Source of the DNA: Flagellimonas sp. MMG031
Lineage (GTDB): Bacteria; Bacteroidota; Bacteroidia; Flavobacteriales; Flavobacteriaceae
Assembly (NCBI RefSeq): GCF_040112705.1
Contig: NZ_CP157804.1
Location: 622,501 to 686,500, forward strand
Length of the DNA stretch: 64,000 nucleotides
Direction: 5' to 3'
Of the stretch, positions 9,900 through 19,345 are shown one piece after another. The notes under the pieces are model-generated. The model was not told the DNA's origin. It did no database searches and was given only the letters and a program-made list of their open reading frames with translations. The position numbers were made by a program, and so were the translations under genes. The first letter of the stretch is position 1. Every line of letters begins with the position of its first letter.

Positions 9900-11585
9900 A
9901 TGTCAGAAGAAGCTAGATCGCTCAACTTTATAGAACACATTATTGAGGAAGACCTTAAGAAGGATTATTCCAAAAATGACCTTAGGTTTCGTTTTCCACC
10001 TGAACCAAACGGCTATTTGCACATTGGTCACGCCAGCTCCATTTGTCTCAATTTTGGACTTGGACTGCGGTATAATGCCCCGGTGAACCTTCGTTTCGAC
10101 GATACCAACCCGGCCAAAGAGGAAAAGGAGTATGTGGAGGCCATAAAGGAAGATGTGCGCTGGCTCGGCTTTGAGTGGGCTTCGGAATGCTATGCGTCGG
10201 ACTATTTCCAACAATTGTACGATTGGGCGGTTGAGCTCATCAAAAATGGAAAAGCCTATGTGGACAGCCAATCCTCCGAAGAAATAGCGAGTCAAAAAGG
10301 GACTCCAACGGAACCAGGGAAAGAAAGTCCGTACCGTAATCGTTCCTTGGAGGAAAACTTACGCCTTTTTGAGGGTATGAAAAATGGTGAGTTTAAGGAT
10401 GGAGCACATGTACTCAGAGCAAAAATCAATATGGCATCTTCAAATATGCTTATGCGTGATCCGGTAATGTACCGCATTCTGCATAAAGCGCACCACCGCA
10501 CAAATACCGATTGGTGTATTTATCCGATGTACGATTGGACACATGGCGAAAGCGATTATATTGAACAGGTGTCCCACTCCCTTTGTACATTGGAGTTTTT
10601 ACCGCACCGGGAGCTGTACGATTGGTTTTTGGACCAAGTGGTATCTTCGGATAAATTACGCCCGAAACAGCGAGAATTCGCTCGAAGAAACCTAAGCCAC
10701 ACCGTGGTTAGCAAGCGAAAGCTGCTACAGTTGGTTCAAAATGGAATTGTGACTGGGTGGGATGATCCCCGCATGCCCACCATTTCAGGGTTGCGAAGAA
10801 GGGGGTTCACTCCAGAATCTATTCGAAACTTTGCCGACACTATCGGGATTGCCAAGCGCGACAATGTGGTAGATGTATCCTTGCTCGATTTTCATGTGCG
10901 AGAGCATTTGAACCAAATTGCACCTCGGGTAATGGCGGTTCTCAATCCATTAAAATTGGTGATTACCAATTATGAGGAAGGTAAGGAAGAGTGGTTGGAG
11001 GCCGAGAACAATCCGGAGGATGATTCCGCGGGCAGCCGCAAGGTTCCTTTTTCAAGGGAGTTGTACATTGAACAAGAAGATTTTAGGGAAGAGGCCAATC
11101 GTAAATTCTTTAGGCTGAAACTTGGAGGGGAGGTCCGTTTAAAGAATGGATACATTATAAAGGCTGAAAGCTGCACCAAAGATTCGGAAGGAAACATTAC
11201 CGAAGTACAGTGTACGTATGACCCCAAAAGTAAGAGTGGTTCTGGCACCGAGGAGAGTTTGCGAAAGGTAAAAGGAACTTTACATTGGGTTTCCATTGCG
11301 CATGCCATCACAGCCGAGGTACGATTATACGATAGATTGTTCACGGATGCCACACCTGATAGTCATAAAGACAAAGATTTTTTGGATTTCATAAATCCGG
11401 ATTCGTTGCAAAAGGTAACCGGTTATTTGGAACCTAGTTTAAAGGATGCCAAGATTGGCGATCAAATGCAGTTCCAACGTCTCGGTTATTTTAATGTCGA
11501 CAAAGATACTACCTCCGACCAATTGGTGTTCAATCGTACAACGACCTTACGCGACACGTGGGCCAAATTGGAGCAAAAGGAGTAA
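9900..11585 (+). CDS. glnS: Glutaminyl-tRNA synthetase
   Basis: GlnRS charges tRNA-Gln with glutamine in the cytoplasm. The 561-residue protein has the class I signature PPEPNGYLHIGHA at about residues 34-46, the GlnRS-typical FRFPPEPNGYLHIGHA context, and a KMSKS-like motif VVSKRK at about residue 270. The length matches bacterial GlnRS with a two-domain anticodon-binding C-terminus. The ATG at 9900 follows a TAnnTTTG box closely. The gene stands alone between the divergent adhesin operon and the ytxH group. gltX is also in this window, consistent with a genome that charges Gln and Glu tRNAs by separate enzymes. Confident. Confidence 0.98.
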   Translation: MSEEARSLNFIEHIIEEDLKKDYSKNDLRFRFPPEPNGYLHIGHASSICLNFGLGLRYNAPVNLRFDDTNPAKEEKEYVEAIKEDVRWLGFEWASECYASDYFQQLYDWAVELIKNGKAYVDSQSSEEIASQKGTPTEPGKESPYRNRSLEENLRLFEGMKNGEFKDGAHVLRAKINMASSNMLMRDPVMYRILHKAHHRTNTDWCIYPMYDWTHGESDYIEQVSHSLCTLEFLPHRELYDWFLDQVVSSDKLRPKQREFARRNLSHTVVSKRKLLQLVQNGIVTGWDDPRMPTISGLRRRGFTPESIRNFADTIGIAKRDNVVDVSLLDFHVREHLNQIAPRVMAVLNPLKLVITNYEEGKEEWLEAENNPEDDSAGSRKVPFSRELYIEQEDFREEANRKFFRLKLGGEVRLKNGYIIKAESCTKDSEGNITEVQCTYDPKSKSGSGTEESLRKVKGTLHWVSIAHAITAEVRLYDRLFTDATPDSHKDKDFLDFINPDSLQKVTGYLEPSLKDAKIGDQMQFQRLGYFNVDKDTTSDQLVFNRTTTLRDTWAKLEQKE

Positions 11586-11611
11586 CATAATATTTTCTTA
11601 TTAAACTTTGC

Positions 11612-11656
11612 CCCGCCATTGAATTGCCTTATTGAAAACGGCTTTTTTTTGGCGGG
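11612..11656 (+). terminator. Possible terminator after glnS
   Basis: A CCCGCCA stem pairs with TGGCGGG across a 31-base loop holding an internal T-run, and a TTTCTTTT tract follows. The position, about 25 bp after the glnS stop, fits termination, but the large loop makes this weaker than the other hairpins in the window. Confidence 0.4.
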
Positions 11657-11781
11657 TTTCTTTTGACTAATTTTTAAAAGCCGACTGAAGGCATGGAAGT
11701 GAGCAAAAGATGGCTTGTAGCGTCTTATTTGCAATATTTCATCAAAATTTAGCTAAAGCGTTAACGTTTCCACCGTTTGAA

Positions 11782-11813
11782 TTGATCCGTGCACTAACGC
11801 ACTATTACTTTTG
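11782..11813 (+). promoter_or_regulatory. Probable promoter of the ytxH operon
   Basis: TTG at 11782-11784, a 21-bp spacer and TACTTTTG at 11806-11813 match the Bacteroidota -33/-7 promoter pattern. The -7 box lies 77 bp before the ytxH ATG. It sits in the 305-bp gap after glnS, which otherwise holds only the candidate terminator. Confidence 0.5.
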
Positions 11814-11890
11814 GATAAATCCGATTCAGTAATCATTTAAATAGGTTACGATTCGGTATCACTGAAGTTTAATCAAAAATCAAAAAAATT

Positions 11891-12220
11891 ATGTCAAATA
11901 ACACAGGAAACGTATTAACCGCATTATTAACTGGAGCTGTTGTTGGAGCTGGAATTGGAATATTGTATGCTCCGGATAAAGGAAAGAAAACCAGAAAGAA
12001 AATCAAAAAGAGTGCTGTAAAGGCCAAAGATGATATCACTCAAAGTTTAAGCAATGCCAAAGAAGAATTCACCAGAACGGCGGATGCCAAAAAAGTGGAA
12101 TTCGAAGAAAAGTTGGAGGATACATTATCTACCATGAGCTATAAGGCAGATGATATTTTGGTTGCCTTGGAAAAGAAGCTCGAAGATTTGAGAAGTAAGA
12201 ACGCCCAATTGCAGAAGTAA
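11891..12220 (+). CDS. YtxH domain-containing protein
   Basis: This 109-residue protein has an N-terminal glycine/alanine-rich membrane segment (VLTALLTGAVVGAGIGILYAPDKG), typical of YtxH, followed by a lysine-rich amphipathic helix likely to form a coiled coil. YtxH proteins are small envelope proteins often induced by stress; the molecular role is not established. It is the first gene of a tight trio: the next ORF starts 3 bp after its stop. A good promoter-like element lies upstream. The order of a helical anchor protein, a holin-like membrane protein and a short basic protein resembles E. coli yqjD-yqjE-yqjK; that parallel is inference. Confidence 0.85.
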   Translation: MSNNTGNVLTALLTGAVVGAGIGILYAPDKGKKTRKKIKKSAVKAKDDITQSLSNAKEEFTRTADAKKVEFEEKLEDTLSTMSYKADDILVALEKKLEDLRSKNAQLQK

Positions 12221-12223
12221 TCC

Positions 12224-12574
12224 ATGGCATTTGAAGAAATTAAAGAACAGATTGGCGATGTGGAGGATGGGGTAAAGTCCTATGTGAAGAATAGTTTGGA
12301 CTTTTACCGCCTCCAAAGCTTTAAGTCCATGATGAAGGGAATCACCATGGCCACCAAAGTCTTGGTTATTGGCGGTGTGGTTTCCATGGCTCTTTTGTTC
12401 CTTTCCATAAGTTTGGCCTTCTGGTTTGCGATGTTGTTAAACAACACGGCCCAAGGGTTTTTATTGGTTGGCGGTATTTATGTACTGATTGGTCTAATAT
12501 TGTGGTCTGTTCGCAAAAGATTTGAAAAGCCATTATTAAAGAGTTTTTCTAAATTTTATTTTGACGAGATATGA
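12224..12574 (+). CDS. Holin-like (YqjE-type) small membrane protein
   Basis: The 116-residue protein has an N-terminal amphipathic stretch (to about residue 35), then two hydrophobic segments at about 41-70 and 79-100 separated by a short turn, and a basic C-terminus. This layout matches the phage holin 3_6/YqjE-like superfamily, a label that reflects topology rather than proven lysis activity. It starts 3 bp after ytxH and its stop overlaps the next start as ATGA, so translation is probably coupled. Role unknown; envelope stress is the best guess from the neighbours. Confidence 0.75.
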   Translation: MAFEEIKEQIGDVEDGVKSYVKNSLDFYRLQSFKSMMKGITMATKVLVIGGVVSMALLFLSISLAFWFAMLLNNTAQGFLLVGGIYVLIGLILWSVRKRFEKPLLKSFSKFYFDEI

Positions 12575-12786
12575 TACAAGGAACATATACATCATTTGAA
12601 GAAATCGATCGGGACTTGAAAATTCTCAAATTGCAACGACAAATTGAGGAAGAGAAAGTGAAGCTTGCCGTTCAGAACACCAAGAATGAGCTCTATCCGA
12701 CCAATATTTTGGGAGGATTGGCTCCTTTGCTTCAAAAAGTTGCTATCTCCTTGGTCGCCAAAAAGATATTAAAGAAATTGGATTAA
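12571..12786 (+). CDS. Small conserved protein of the ytxH operon
   Basis: A 71-residue, charged, helical protein (residues about 9-45 look coiled-coil) ending in a hydrophobic, basic stretch ([15 protein letters not shown]). Its start overlaps the holin-like gene by 4 bp and a strong terminator follows at 12810. It may correspond to a flavobacterial DUF family of similar size (DUF6327 comes to mind), which I cannot confirm. The conserved overlap and operon position support it as a real gene; function unknown. Confidence 0.72.
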   Translation: MIQGTYTSFEEIDRDLKILKLQRQIEEEKVKLAVQNTKNELYPTNILGGLAPLLQKVAISLVAKKILKKLD

Positions 12787-12809
12787 GGTTGCAAAGCATT
12801 GATTAAAAG

Positions 12810-12837
12810 AAAAAGGCTCCGTCTTCGGAGCCTTTTT
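12810..12837. terminator. Bidirectional hairpin terminator
   Basis: GGCTCCG and CGGAGCC pair around a TCTT loop, flanked by A5 on the left and T5 on the right, so it can end transcription from both the ytxH operon and the convergent SPFH gene. Confidence 0.9.
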
Positions 12838-12852
12838 GTATTGGGAACAGGT

Positions 12853-13791
12853 TTACGAATCGTTATCCGTACCTTTTTCGTTTTTCTTGCGCTTCATAGC
12901 TTCTCCAATTTGGTTACTGGCAGTAAAGGAGGCCACCATATTGTTTAGCATGTCGCTTCCGGCCTGCGGAGAGTTTGGCAACAAAATCAAGTTAGTATCG
13001 GTTTCTTCACCAATAGCTTGCAAGGTGTCGTAATGCTGGGTAACCACAATGAGAGCAGAGGCTTCTTGGGAATTGATGCCCACCTTGTTCAACACTTCTA
13101 CGGATTCTTCGAGACCGCGGGCAATTTCCCTTCGCTGGTCTGCAATACCTTGACCTTGCAAACGCTTGCTTTCCGCCTCGGCCTTTGCTTTTTCCACAAT
13201 CAGGATGCGCTGCGCGTCACCTTCAAATTGTGCCGCGATTTTTTCACGTTCTGAGGCGTTGATGCGGTTCATGGCGGCTTTTACCTGCGCGTCCGGGTCG
13301 ATATCCGTCACCAACGTTTTGATGATGTCAAATCCATAGTCAAGCATTGCATCTTGTAGCTCTGCCTTTACTGCGATGGCGATGTCATCTTTTTTAACGA
13401 AGACATCGTCCAGTTTCATTTTAGGAACCTCGGCACGGACCACATCAAATACGTACGAAGTGATTTGATCGTGTGGATATTCGAGTTTGTAAAAGGCATC
13501 ATAGACCTTGTCTTTTATGACAACGTACTGCACAGAAACTTTTAGCTTTACGAATACATCGTCTTTGGTTTTGGTCTCAACGATAACATCCAACTGTTGA
13601 ATTTTTAGGCTCAACCGGCCTGCAATACGGTCCACAATCGGGATTTTCATTTGAAGCCCGGAGTTTCTGATGCTATGGAATTTTCCAAAGCGTTCCACAG
13701 CCACAGCGGTTTGTTGCTTCACAATAAAAAAGAACTTAAAAAGGATAATCAGCGCTATAAACGCAATCGGTATTAGATAATAGTTGCCCAT
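12853..13791 (-). CDS. SPFH/band 7 (stomatin-like) membrane protein
   Basis: The 312-residue protein has one N-terminal transmembrane segment (residues about 5-24) followed by an SPFH domain. Recognisable stretches are AVAVERFGKFHSIRNSGLQ, the LDVIVETKTKDDVFV region, and the AQFEGDAQRILIVEKAKAEAES coiled-coil helix at about 195-230. Stomatin/QmcA-type proteins oligomerise in the inner membrane and organise microdomains, often with FtsH or NfeD partners, neither of which is present here. It is a single gene convergent with the ytxH trio and separated by a shared terminator. The C-terminal tail is basic and disordered. Family confident; substrate unknown. Confidence 0.92.
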   Translation of the reverse strand: MGNYYLIPIAFIALIILFKFFFIVKQQTAVAVERFGKFHSIRNSGLQMKIPIVDRIAGRLSLKIQQLDVIVETKTKDDVFVKLKVSVQYVVIKDKVYDAFYKLEYPHDQITSYVFDVVRAEVPKMKLDDVFVKKDDIAIAVKAELQDAMLDYGFDIIKTLVTDIDPDAQVKAAMNRINASEREKIAAQFEGDAQRILIVEKAKAEAESKRLQGQGIADQRREIARGLEESVEVLNKVGINSQEASALIVVTQHYDTLQAIGEETDTNLILLPNSPQAGSDMLNNMVASFTASNQIGEAMKRKKNEKGTDNDS

Positions 13792-13883
13792 AGTGTTTAG
13801 AATTTATGTTAGAAATGGAAATTACGAAACTTGACTACATTATTAGTAGTCAATATTCAAATAATGTTACATTTCCAATAATC

Positions 13884-15380
13884 CTATAAGTGGGCGATGG
13901 CGGTCTGTATGCGGGAGATACTTTCTGCTTTGCCAATAAGCGCCATGATATCGAATAAATGCGGTCCTTTCATGTCACCAACGATTACCAAACGCAAGGG
14001 AGGCATCACTTTTCCGAAGGAAAGTTCCTGTTCGGAAATCCATGCTTTCACCTGTTGTTCGATATTTGTTGATGAAAAATCGTTCAATTTTTCTAATAGG
14101 GAAGCTAGCTGTTGCATGATTTCAGGGGTATCTTCCTTCCATTGTTTTTTTACCGCTTTTTCGTTGTAGGAGTCGGGAGCTTGAAAGAAATAATCGGATA
14201 GGTCCCAAAAATCGGTAACGAAGGAAGCTCTCTCCTTGATGGATGATACCACCTCTACAACATAATCCATTTCGGCAGTGATGCCTTTTTGGGCAAGTTC
14301 TTTTGTATATAGTTCTGCCAACTCGGCATCACTTTTTTTCTGTAGCCATTGTTGATTATACCAATTGTTTTTTTCTGGGTCAAAGCGGGCTCCGGATTTA
14401 TTGACACGCTCCAAGGTAAAGCTGTCTACTAGTTCATCCAAAGTAAAAATTTCTTGTTCTGTGCCTGGGTTCCAACCCAATAACGCCAAGAAATTAACAA
14501 CCGCCTCGGGGAAAAAGCCGGCTTCCCGGTAGCCTTCGGATTGGTTCCACCTAAGCGGAAATATGGGGAATCCCCCTTTTTCACCATCTCTTTTGCTCAA
14601 TTTTCCTTTCCCTACGGGCTTCATGATCAATGGAAGGTGTGCAAATTGTGGGGCATCCCAACCAAATGCGTCATATAGAAGTTGATGCAAGGCCAAGGAA
14701 GGCAACCACTCTTCACCACGAATCACATGGGTAATTTGCATCAGATGGTCGTCCACAATGTTGGCCAAGTGATAGGTGGGCATACCATCGCTTTTGAACA
14801 ATACCTTATCATCCAACACATTGGTATCGATGTGAATTTCTCCACGGATGATGTCTTTTAGAACAAGATTTTCATTTTCAGGGGACTTAAAACGGATGAC
14901 ATAGTCTTCTCCGGCATTTATTTTGGCCCGCACCTCTTCATTGGAAAGAGAGAGGGAATTGGTCAGTTTTAATCTGTTGTGCCAATTGTATATAAATGTT
15001 TTACCCTTGGCCTCATGGTCTTTTCGATGTTGGTCGAGGGCCTCTGCCGTATCAAAGGCATAGTAAGCCTTTCCTTTTTCTACCAATTCTTGTGCATAAG
15101 CTTGATACAATTGTTTACGCTCACTCTGACGGTAAGGTCCAAAGTCTCCTTCTTTTCCCGGTCCTTCGTCAAAAGGAATCCCGCTCCAGTTAAGGGCCTC
15201 AATGATATATGCCTCGGCCCCTTCCACAAATCGGTTTTGATCGGTATCCTCTATTCGCAAAACGAAGTCACCATCATGTTTTTTGGCAAACAAATAGTTG
15301 AAAAGCGCCGTGCGCAATCCGCCAATGTGCAATGGACCGGTAGGGCTGGGTGCAAATCGGACTCGTACTTTTTGACTCAT
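13884..15380 (-). CDS. gltX: Glutamyl-tRNA synthetase
   Basis: GluRS charges tRNA-Glu and also feeds tetrapyrrole synthesis through Glu-tRNA. The 498-residue protein shows the class I HIGH-type motif FAPSPTGPLHIGGLRTA near residue 9 and the KMSKS-type motif GKLSKRDG near residue 260. Length and domain order fit bacterial GltX. The ATG at 15380 lies 20 bp downstream of a minus-strand TATCTTTG box. It is divergent from the DUF4175 gene. With glnS nearby, tRNA-Gln need not be made by misacylation and amidation. Confident. Confidence 0.98.
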   Translation of the reverse strand: MSQKVRVRFAPSPTGPLHIGGLRTALFNYLFAKKHDGDFVLRIEDTDQNRFVEGAEAYIIEALNWSGIPFDEGPGKEGDFGPYRQSERKQLYQAYAQELVEKGKAYYAFDTAEALDQHRKDHEAKGKTFIYNWHNRLKLTNSLSLSNEEVRAKINAGEDYVIRFKSPENENLVLKDIIRGEIHIDTNVLDDKVLFKSDGMPTYHLANIVDDHLMQITHVIRGEEWLPSLALHQLLYDAFGWDAPQFAHLPLIMKPVGKGKLSKRDGEKGGFPIFPLRWNQSEGYREAGFFPEAVVNFLALLGWNPGTEQEIFTLDELVDSFTLERVNKSGARFDPEKNNWYNQQWLQKKSDAELAELYTKELAQKGITAEMDYVVEVVSSIKERASFVTDFWDLSDYFFQAPDSYNEKAVKKQWKEDTPEIMQQLASLLEKLNDFSSTNIEQQVKAWISEQELSFGKVMPPLRLVIVGDMKGPHLFDIMALIGKAESISRIQTAIAHL

Positions 15381-15400
15381 AATCGACCTTGATTAGGCTG

Positions 15401-15408
15401 CAAAGATA
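15401..15408 (-). promoter_or_regulatory. Probable -7 box for gltX
   Basis: On the minus strand this reads TATCTTTG, an exact TAnnTTTG match, 20 bp upstream of the gltX ATG. No convincing TTG element is seen at the right distance. Confidence 0.45.
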
Positions 15409-15517
15409 CATGGATGCGGTTGAACAGAAAAGGGGTGCGTGCATCGGTTTAAACCAAGGTTTAACAAATTTTTTCTTTTCAATTGGTAAGGATCGGGTAA
15501 TTTGGTAATAATTACTA

Positions 15518-18500
15518 TTGATTTTGAGCACCTACGACACCATTCTGGAGAAACTGGAACGCTTTATCAACCGCTTTTATGTGAAGCAATTGGTAAAGGG
15601 AGCTTTCCTGTTTTTGACTTTAGGCACTATTTTTTGGATTGTCATTACATATTTTGAATATGTACTTTGGATGAACGAGTCGTGGCGATTGACCATGTTT
15701 ATCTTGTTTGTGGTTGTAGAATTGTTTCTGCTGTACAGGTATATCCTTATTCCGTTGCTTTTTCTTTTCAAGGTTCGTAAGGGGATTGACCACAAGTTGG
15801 CCTCTCGAATGATTGGGAAGCATTTCCCCAACGTTGATGATAGACTTCTTAATTTGTTGGAGCTTTCGGAAAATCCAAGAAAGTCTGATTTACTTATGGC
15901 AAGTATAGAGCAAAGGGCAACGGATTTAAAAAACGTGTCCTTTGTGGATGCGGTGAATGTTCGGGAGAGTCTAAAATATGCGAGGTACATCCTGATTCCA
16001 TTGGGTATTTTGGCTGTTATTTGGGTGACCGGGGATGTGGTCTCGTTCTTCAATTCCCACAAAAGGGTTCTAAATTACGATGTGGCTTATGAACGTCCTG
16101 CTCCTTTTGTGTTCGAGGTGCTGAACACCGATTTGGAGGTATTGGATAATGAAGCTTTGACCATTGAAGTGAGAACTATTGGAGAGGTTCGCCCGAGCGA
16201 TGTTCAGATGGTGGTAGGCAACGAACGTTTAGTGATGCAAGAGCGTAATGGGGTTTATGTGTATACGTTTCAACCACCTGTTGGCAACTTTAGTTTTTAT
16301 TTAACGGCCAATGGATGGGATTCCAGAAGGTATCAAGTAAGCACATTTGAAACACCTACTTTGGTTGATTTTTCCTTGCAATTGGATTATCCTTCTTATT
16401 TGAAAAGAAGTTCTGAGGTACTATCTGGGACAGGTAATGCCGAGGTACCGGAGGGTACGCGGATTACATGGAAAATTTCCGGGAGCAATGTTGACGAGAT
16501 TGATATGATCACCAAGGACACCTTACAATCCTTTCAACGGGATGGTTCTGTATTCAGTCATCAAATGCGACTATTTGATGAAGTAGAGTATGAATTAACC
16601 ACATCCAATAAAAAGGTACGTGACTTTGAAAGGCTTGCGTATCGCCTGGGTGTGATTCGTGATCAAAAGGCGACTGTGCAGGTGAACCAAATAATGGACT
16701 CACTCAATCCCAATGAGGCTTATTTTGCTGGACAAGCGGCCGACGATTATGGTTTAAGGGAGATTAGGGCCGTGGTTTATCCATCCGATGATAAACAAAG
16801 TGTGCAACGTCTTGTTTTGGATTCGCCAAAAGGCAATGTCACTCAGTTCTATTATACGTTCCCGTCCGGTTTAGCGATTGAAGCGGGTAAAAGCTATAAG
16901 ATTTACTTTGAAGTGGTTGATAATGATGGTATTAGGGGCGGAAAGGTAACCCAAAGCGAGGTGTTTGACGCTGTTCTTTATGATGATAATCAGCTGAATA
17001 ACAAGGAGTTGGAGTTTCAGAATACGACATTGAACAAGCTTGGGGAATCCTTGAAGAACATACAAGAACAGGAAGAGAAGCTTTCCGAAATCAATCAGCT
17101 GCAGAAGGAAGAGAAGGCCTTGAATTTTGAGGAGAAAAGTCAGATTAAAAATTTTCTGCAACAACAGCAAATGCAAGAGCAGTTAATGGAAAAGTTTAGC
17201 CAGGATTTAAATAAGAGCATTGACAAGAATGAGGAAGATTCCGAAATGAAGCGGATGATACAAGAGCGTTTGGAGCGACAAGAAGCAGAGGCTCGCAAAA
17301 ATGCCAAACTGTTGGAAGAGTTGGAAAAGATTGCGGAGAAGATTGATAAGGAGGAGCTACAACAACGCCTTGAGGAGTTGGGTAAGAATCAAGGTAAAAA
17401 TACACGTAACCTAGAGCAGATTTTAGAGTTGACGAAGCGTTACTACGTCACTGAAAAGGCATCACAAATAGCTAAGGAGCTGGAAGAATTGGCGCGGAAG
17501 CAAGAGACCTTATCAGAGTTAAAGTTGGGAGAGGATTTTAGTGACAAAGAGCAAAAAAGGCTTAATGAGGAATTTGAAAGTTTGGAAAAAGAGATACGGG
17601 ATTTGGAGAATGATAACCAAGAGTTAAAGAAACCCATCGAACTTGATACGGATGAAACGAAGACCGGAGCCATAAAACAAGACCAGCAAGATGCCCTTGA
17701 GGAAATAAATAAGCATCAGGGAATGGAAGAGTCTTCACAATCCAAGGAAAAGGAGGATGCTGGCAATAATGCCACCAAAAAGCAAAAGTCCGCAGCGCAG
17801 AAGATGCGCGAAATGAGCCAATCATTAAAGTCAGGTGCTTCAGGAGGAGGTCAGTCCGATGCCGAAGATGCTGAAATGCTCCGGCAAATACTGGACAATT
17901 TGGTCACATTTTCTTTCAAGCAGGAAAACCTTTTTGATAATATCCAAAGTGCGGATGTAGATATTTCCCAGTTCTCAAAAACCGTCAAGGGCCAGCAGGA
18001 TCTTCGTAGATTGTTTGAGCATGTAGATGATAGTTTATTTGCCCTCTCACTCCGTAGGGCCGAATTGTCTGAGTTTGTGAACGAGCAAATCACCGAGGTG
18101 TATTATAACATAGATAAGTCTTTGGAAAGTATTGCCGATAATCAGATTTATCAAGGTGCCTCGTATCAACAATATGTGATCAATGCTACAAACGCTTTGG
18201 CAGATTTCTTGGCAAATGTTTTGGATAATATGCAGCAGAACATGAGTCCGGGCCAAGGCAGCGGAGAAGGGCAGGATTTTCAGTTACCGGATATCATCAA
18301 AGGCCAACAAGGGATACAGGAGAAAATGAATGGATCAGGAAAGCAGGGTCAGCAATCAGATGGTGAGGGCGAGCAAGACGGAAAGAATGAAGGTGGCAAC
18401 AAGCAGGGCGAAGAAGGAAATACAGGTGAAGGTAAGAATGGCCAAAAAGGGCAAAGTGGAAAGACGGGAGAACAAAATGGCACATCTGAATCAAACGGGA

Positions 18501-18949
18501 ATGGTTTAGGAGAAATGGACCTAAATGAAGTATATGAAATTTACAAAGAGCAACAGTTTTTAAGACAGAATTTAGAAAGGCAACTGGAGAACATGATTAA
18601 CGAATCTGATAGGAATTTGGCCAAAAAATTGATGCAACAGATGGAAGACTTTGAAAATGACCTTTTGGAAAATGGGATTACAAATAAGACGCGGAGTAAA
18701 GCAAACAACATTCAGCACCAGTTGATGAAATTGGAAAATGCCTCACTAGAACAGGGTCAAAAAAAGGAACGGGAAAGCAAGAGTAATTTAAAACAATACT
18801 CCAATCCGATTACCACGAAACCGGAGTTGCTGGAAAGGTATCAAAACGATGTTGAAATATTAAATAGACAAGCCTTACCTTTGCGCAAAAATTACGAGCG
18901 CAAAGTAAAGGTATATTTTGACAATGATAGAGTTCCATTTCAAAAGTGA
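15518..18949 (+). CDS. DUF4175 family membrane protein with long coiled-coil region
   Basis: This 1143-residue protein has two or three N-terminal transmembrane segments (about residues 27-45, 55-80 and 150-172), a periplasmic beta-rich middle region, and from about residue 500 a very long Glu/Lys/Gln-rich coiled coil. A low-complexity Gly/Gln/Asn/Glu stretch follows at about 925-995. The pattern matches DUF4175, a large Bacteroidota family of unknown function. The start is uncertain: TTG at 15518 or TTG at 15524 (then LSTYDTILEKLERF); no ATG fits. Its 3' end overlaps ybeY by 26 bp, and mnmG follows, so the three are probably one transcript. Family assignment is good, function unknown. Confidence 0.85.
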   Translation: MILSTYDTILEKLERFINRFYVKQLVKGAFLFLTLGTIFWIVITYFEYVLWMNESWRLTMFILFVVVELFLLYRYILIPLLFLFKVRKGIDHKLASRMIGKHFPNVDDRLLNLLELSENPRKSDLLMASIEQRATDLKNVSFVDAVNVRESLKYARYILIPLGILAVIWVTGDVVSFFNSHKRVLNYDVAYERPAPFVFEVLNTDLEVLDNEALTIEVRTIGEVRPSDVQMVVGNERLVMQERNGVYVYTFQPPVGNFSFYLTANGWDSRRYQVSTFETPTLVDFSLQLDYPSYLKRSSEVLSGTGNAEVPEGTRITWKISGSNVDEIDMITKDTLQSFQRDGSVFSHQMRLFDEVEYELTTSNKKVRDFERLAYRLGVIRDQKATVQVNQIMDSLNPNEAYFAGQAADDYGLREIRAVVYPSDDKQSVQRLVLDSPKGNVTQFYYTFPSGLAIEAGKSYKIYFEVVDNDGIRGGKVTQSEVFDAVLYDDNQLNNKELEFQNTTLNKLGESLKNIQEQEEKLSEINQLQKEEKALNFEEKSQIKNFLQQQQMQEQLMEKFSQDLNKSIDKNEEDSEMKRMIQERLERQEAEARKNAKLLEELEKIAEKIDKEELQQRLEELGKNQGKNTRNLEQILELTKRYYVTEKASQIAKELEELARKQETLSELKLGEDFSDKEQKRLNEEFESLEKEIRDLENDNQELKKPIELDTDETKTGAIKQDQQDALEEINKHQGMEESSQSKEKEDAGNNATKKQKSAAQKMREMSQSLKSGASGGGQSDAEDAEMLRQILDNLVTFSFKQENLFDNIQSADVDISQFSKTVKGQQDLRRLFEHVDDSLFALSLRRAELSEFVNEQITEVYYNIDKSLESIADNQIYQGASYQQYVINATNALADFLANVLDNMQQNMSPGQGSGEGQDFQLPDIIKGQQGIQEKMNGSGKQGQQSDGEGEQDGKNEGGNKQGEEGNTGEGKNGQKGQSGKTGEQNGTSESNGNGLGEMDLNEVYEIYKEQQFLRQNLERQLENMINESDRNLAKKLMQQMEDFENDLLENGITNKTRSKANNIQHQLMKLENASLEQGQKKERESKSNLKQYSNPITTKPELLERYQNDVEILNRQALPLRKNYERKVKVYFDNDRVPFQK

Positions 18950-19343
18950 TTTTTTGATAAGCAACACATCCGACTACTCCGATTGGGTAAATAGGATAGT
19001 GCATTCCGAAGGTTACATTTTAGGCCAGATAGATTATATTTTCTGCACGGATGAATACTTGTTGGAACTTAACATGCAATATTTAAATCACGATACGCTT
19101 ACCGATATTATTACCTTCGATTATACGGATGGCAACCGGATAGCTGCTGACATCTTTATTTCTACAGAGCGGGTCAAAGAAAACGCTGATGTATTCGGGG
19201 TGGATTTCGAAACGGAACTAAAACGCGTGATGAGTCACGGGGTTTTACACCTTGCCGGATACGGCGACAAGAACAACGCGGAAAAGGAAGTGATGCGAAA
19301 TAAAGAAGAAGAAAAGATTAAAATGTTCCACGTGGAACCATAG
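18924..19343 (+). CDS. ybeY: Endoribonuclease YbeY (rRNA maturation)
   Basis: YbeY is a metal-dependent RNase acting in 16S rRNA 3' maturation and ribosome quality control. The ATG at 18924 (MIEFHFKSDF) is preferred over a TTG six bases upstream. The catalytic motif reads SHGVLHLAGYGDKN: the first two zinc ligands of the H-x3-H-x5-H pattern are present, but the third position is Asp. As I recall, Asp at this position is common in Bacteroidota YbeY. The last codons (MFHVEP) are encoded by a parS-like palindrome. The gene overlaps DUF4175 upstream and ends 2 bp before mnmG, consistent with an operon. Length (139 residues) is normal. Confidence 0.93.
   Translation: MIEFHFKSDFLISNTSDYSDWVNRIVHSEGYILGQIDYIFCTDEYLLELNMQYLNHDTLTDIITFDYTDGNRIAADIFISTERVKENADVFGVDFETELKRVMSHGVLHLAGYGDKNNAEKEVMRNKEEEKIKMFHVEP
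19324..19339. promoter_or_regulatory. parS: parS centromere site (ParB binding), in ybeY 3' end
   Basis: TGTTCCACGTGGAACC is a near-perfect 16-bp palindrome matching the conserved parS consensus TGTTNCACGTGNAACA at all but the last base. It lies inside the last codons of ybeY, just upstream of mnmG. A second, perfect copy flanks the other end of mnmG. ParB-type proteins bind such sites to segregate chromosome origins. Confidence 0.82.
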
Positions 19344-19345
19344 AT

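Noticed and set aside
11555..11565. CACGTG near the end of glnS as parS
   Set aside because: Only the six-base core is present; arms are unrelated.
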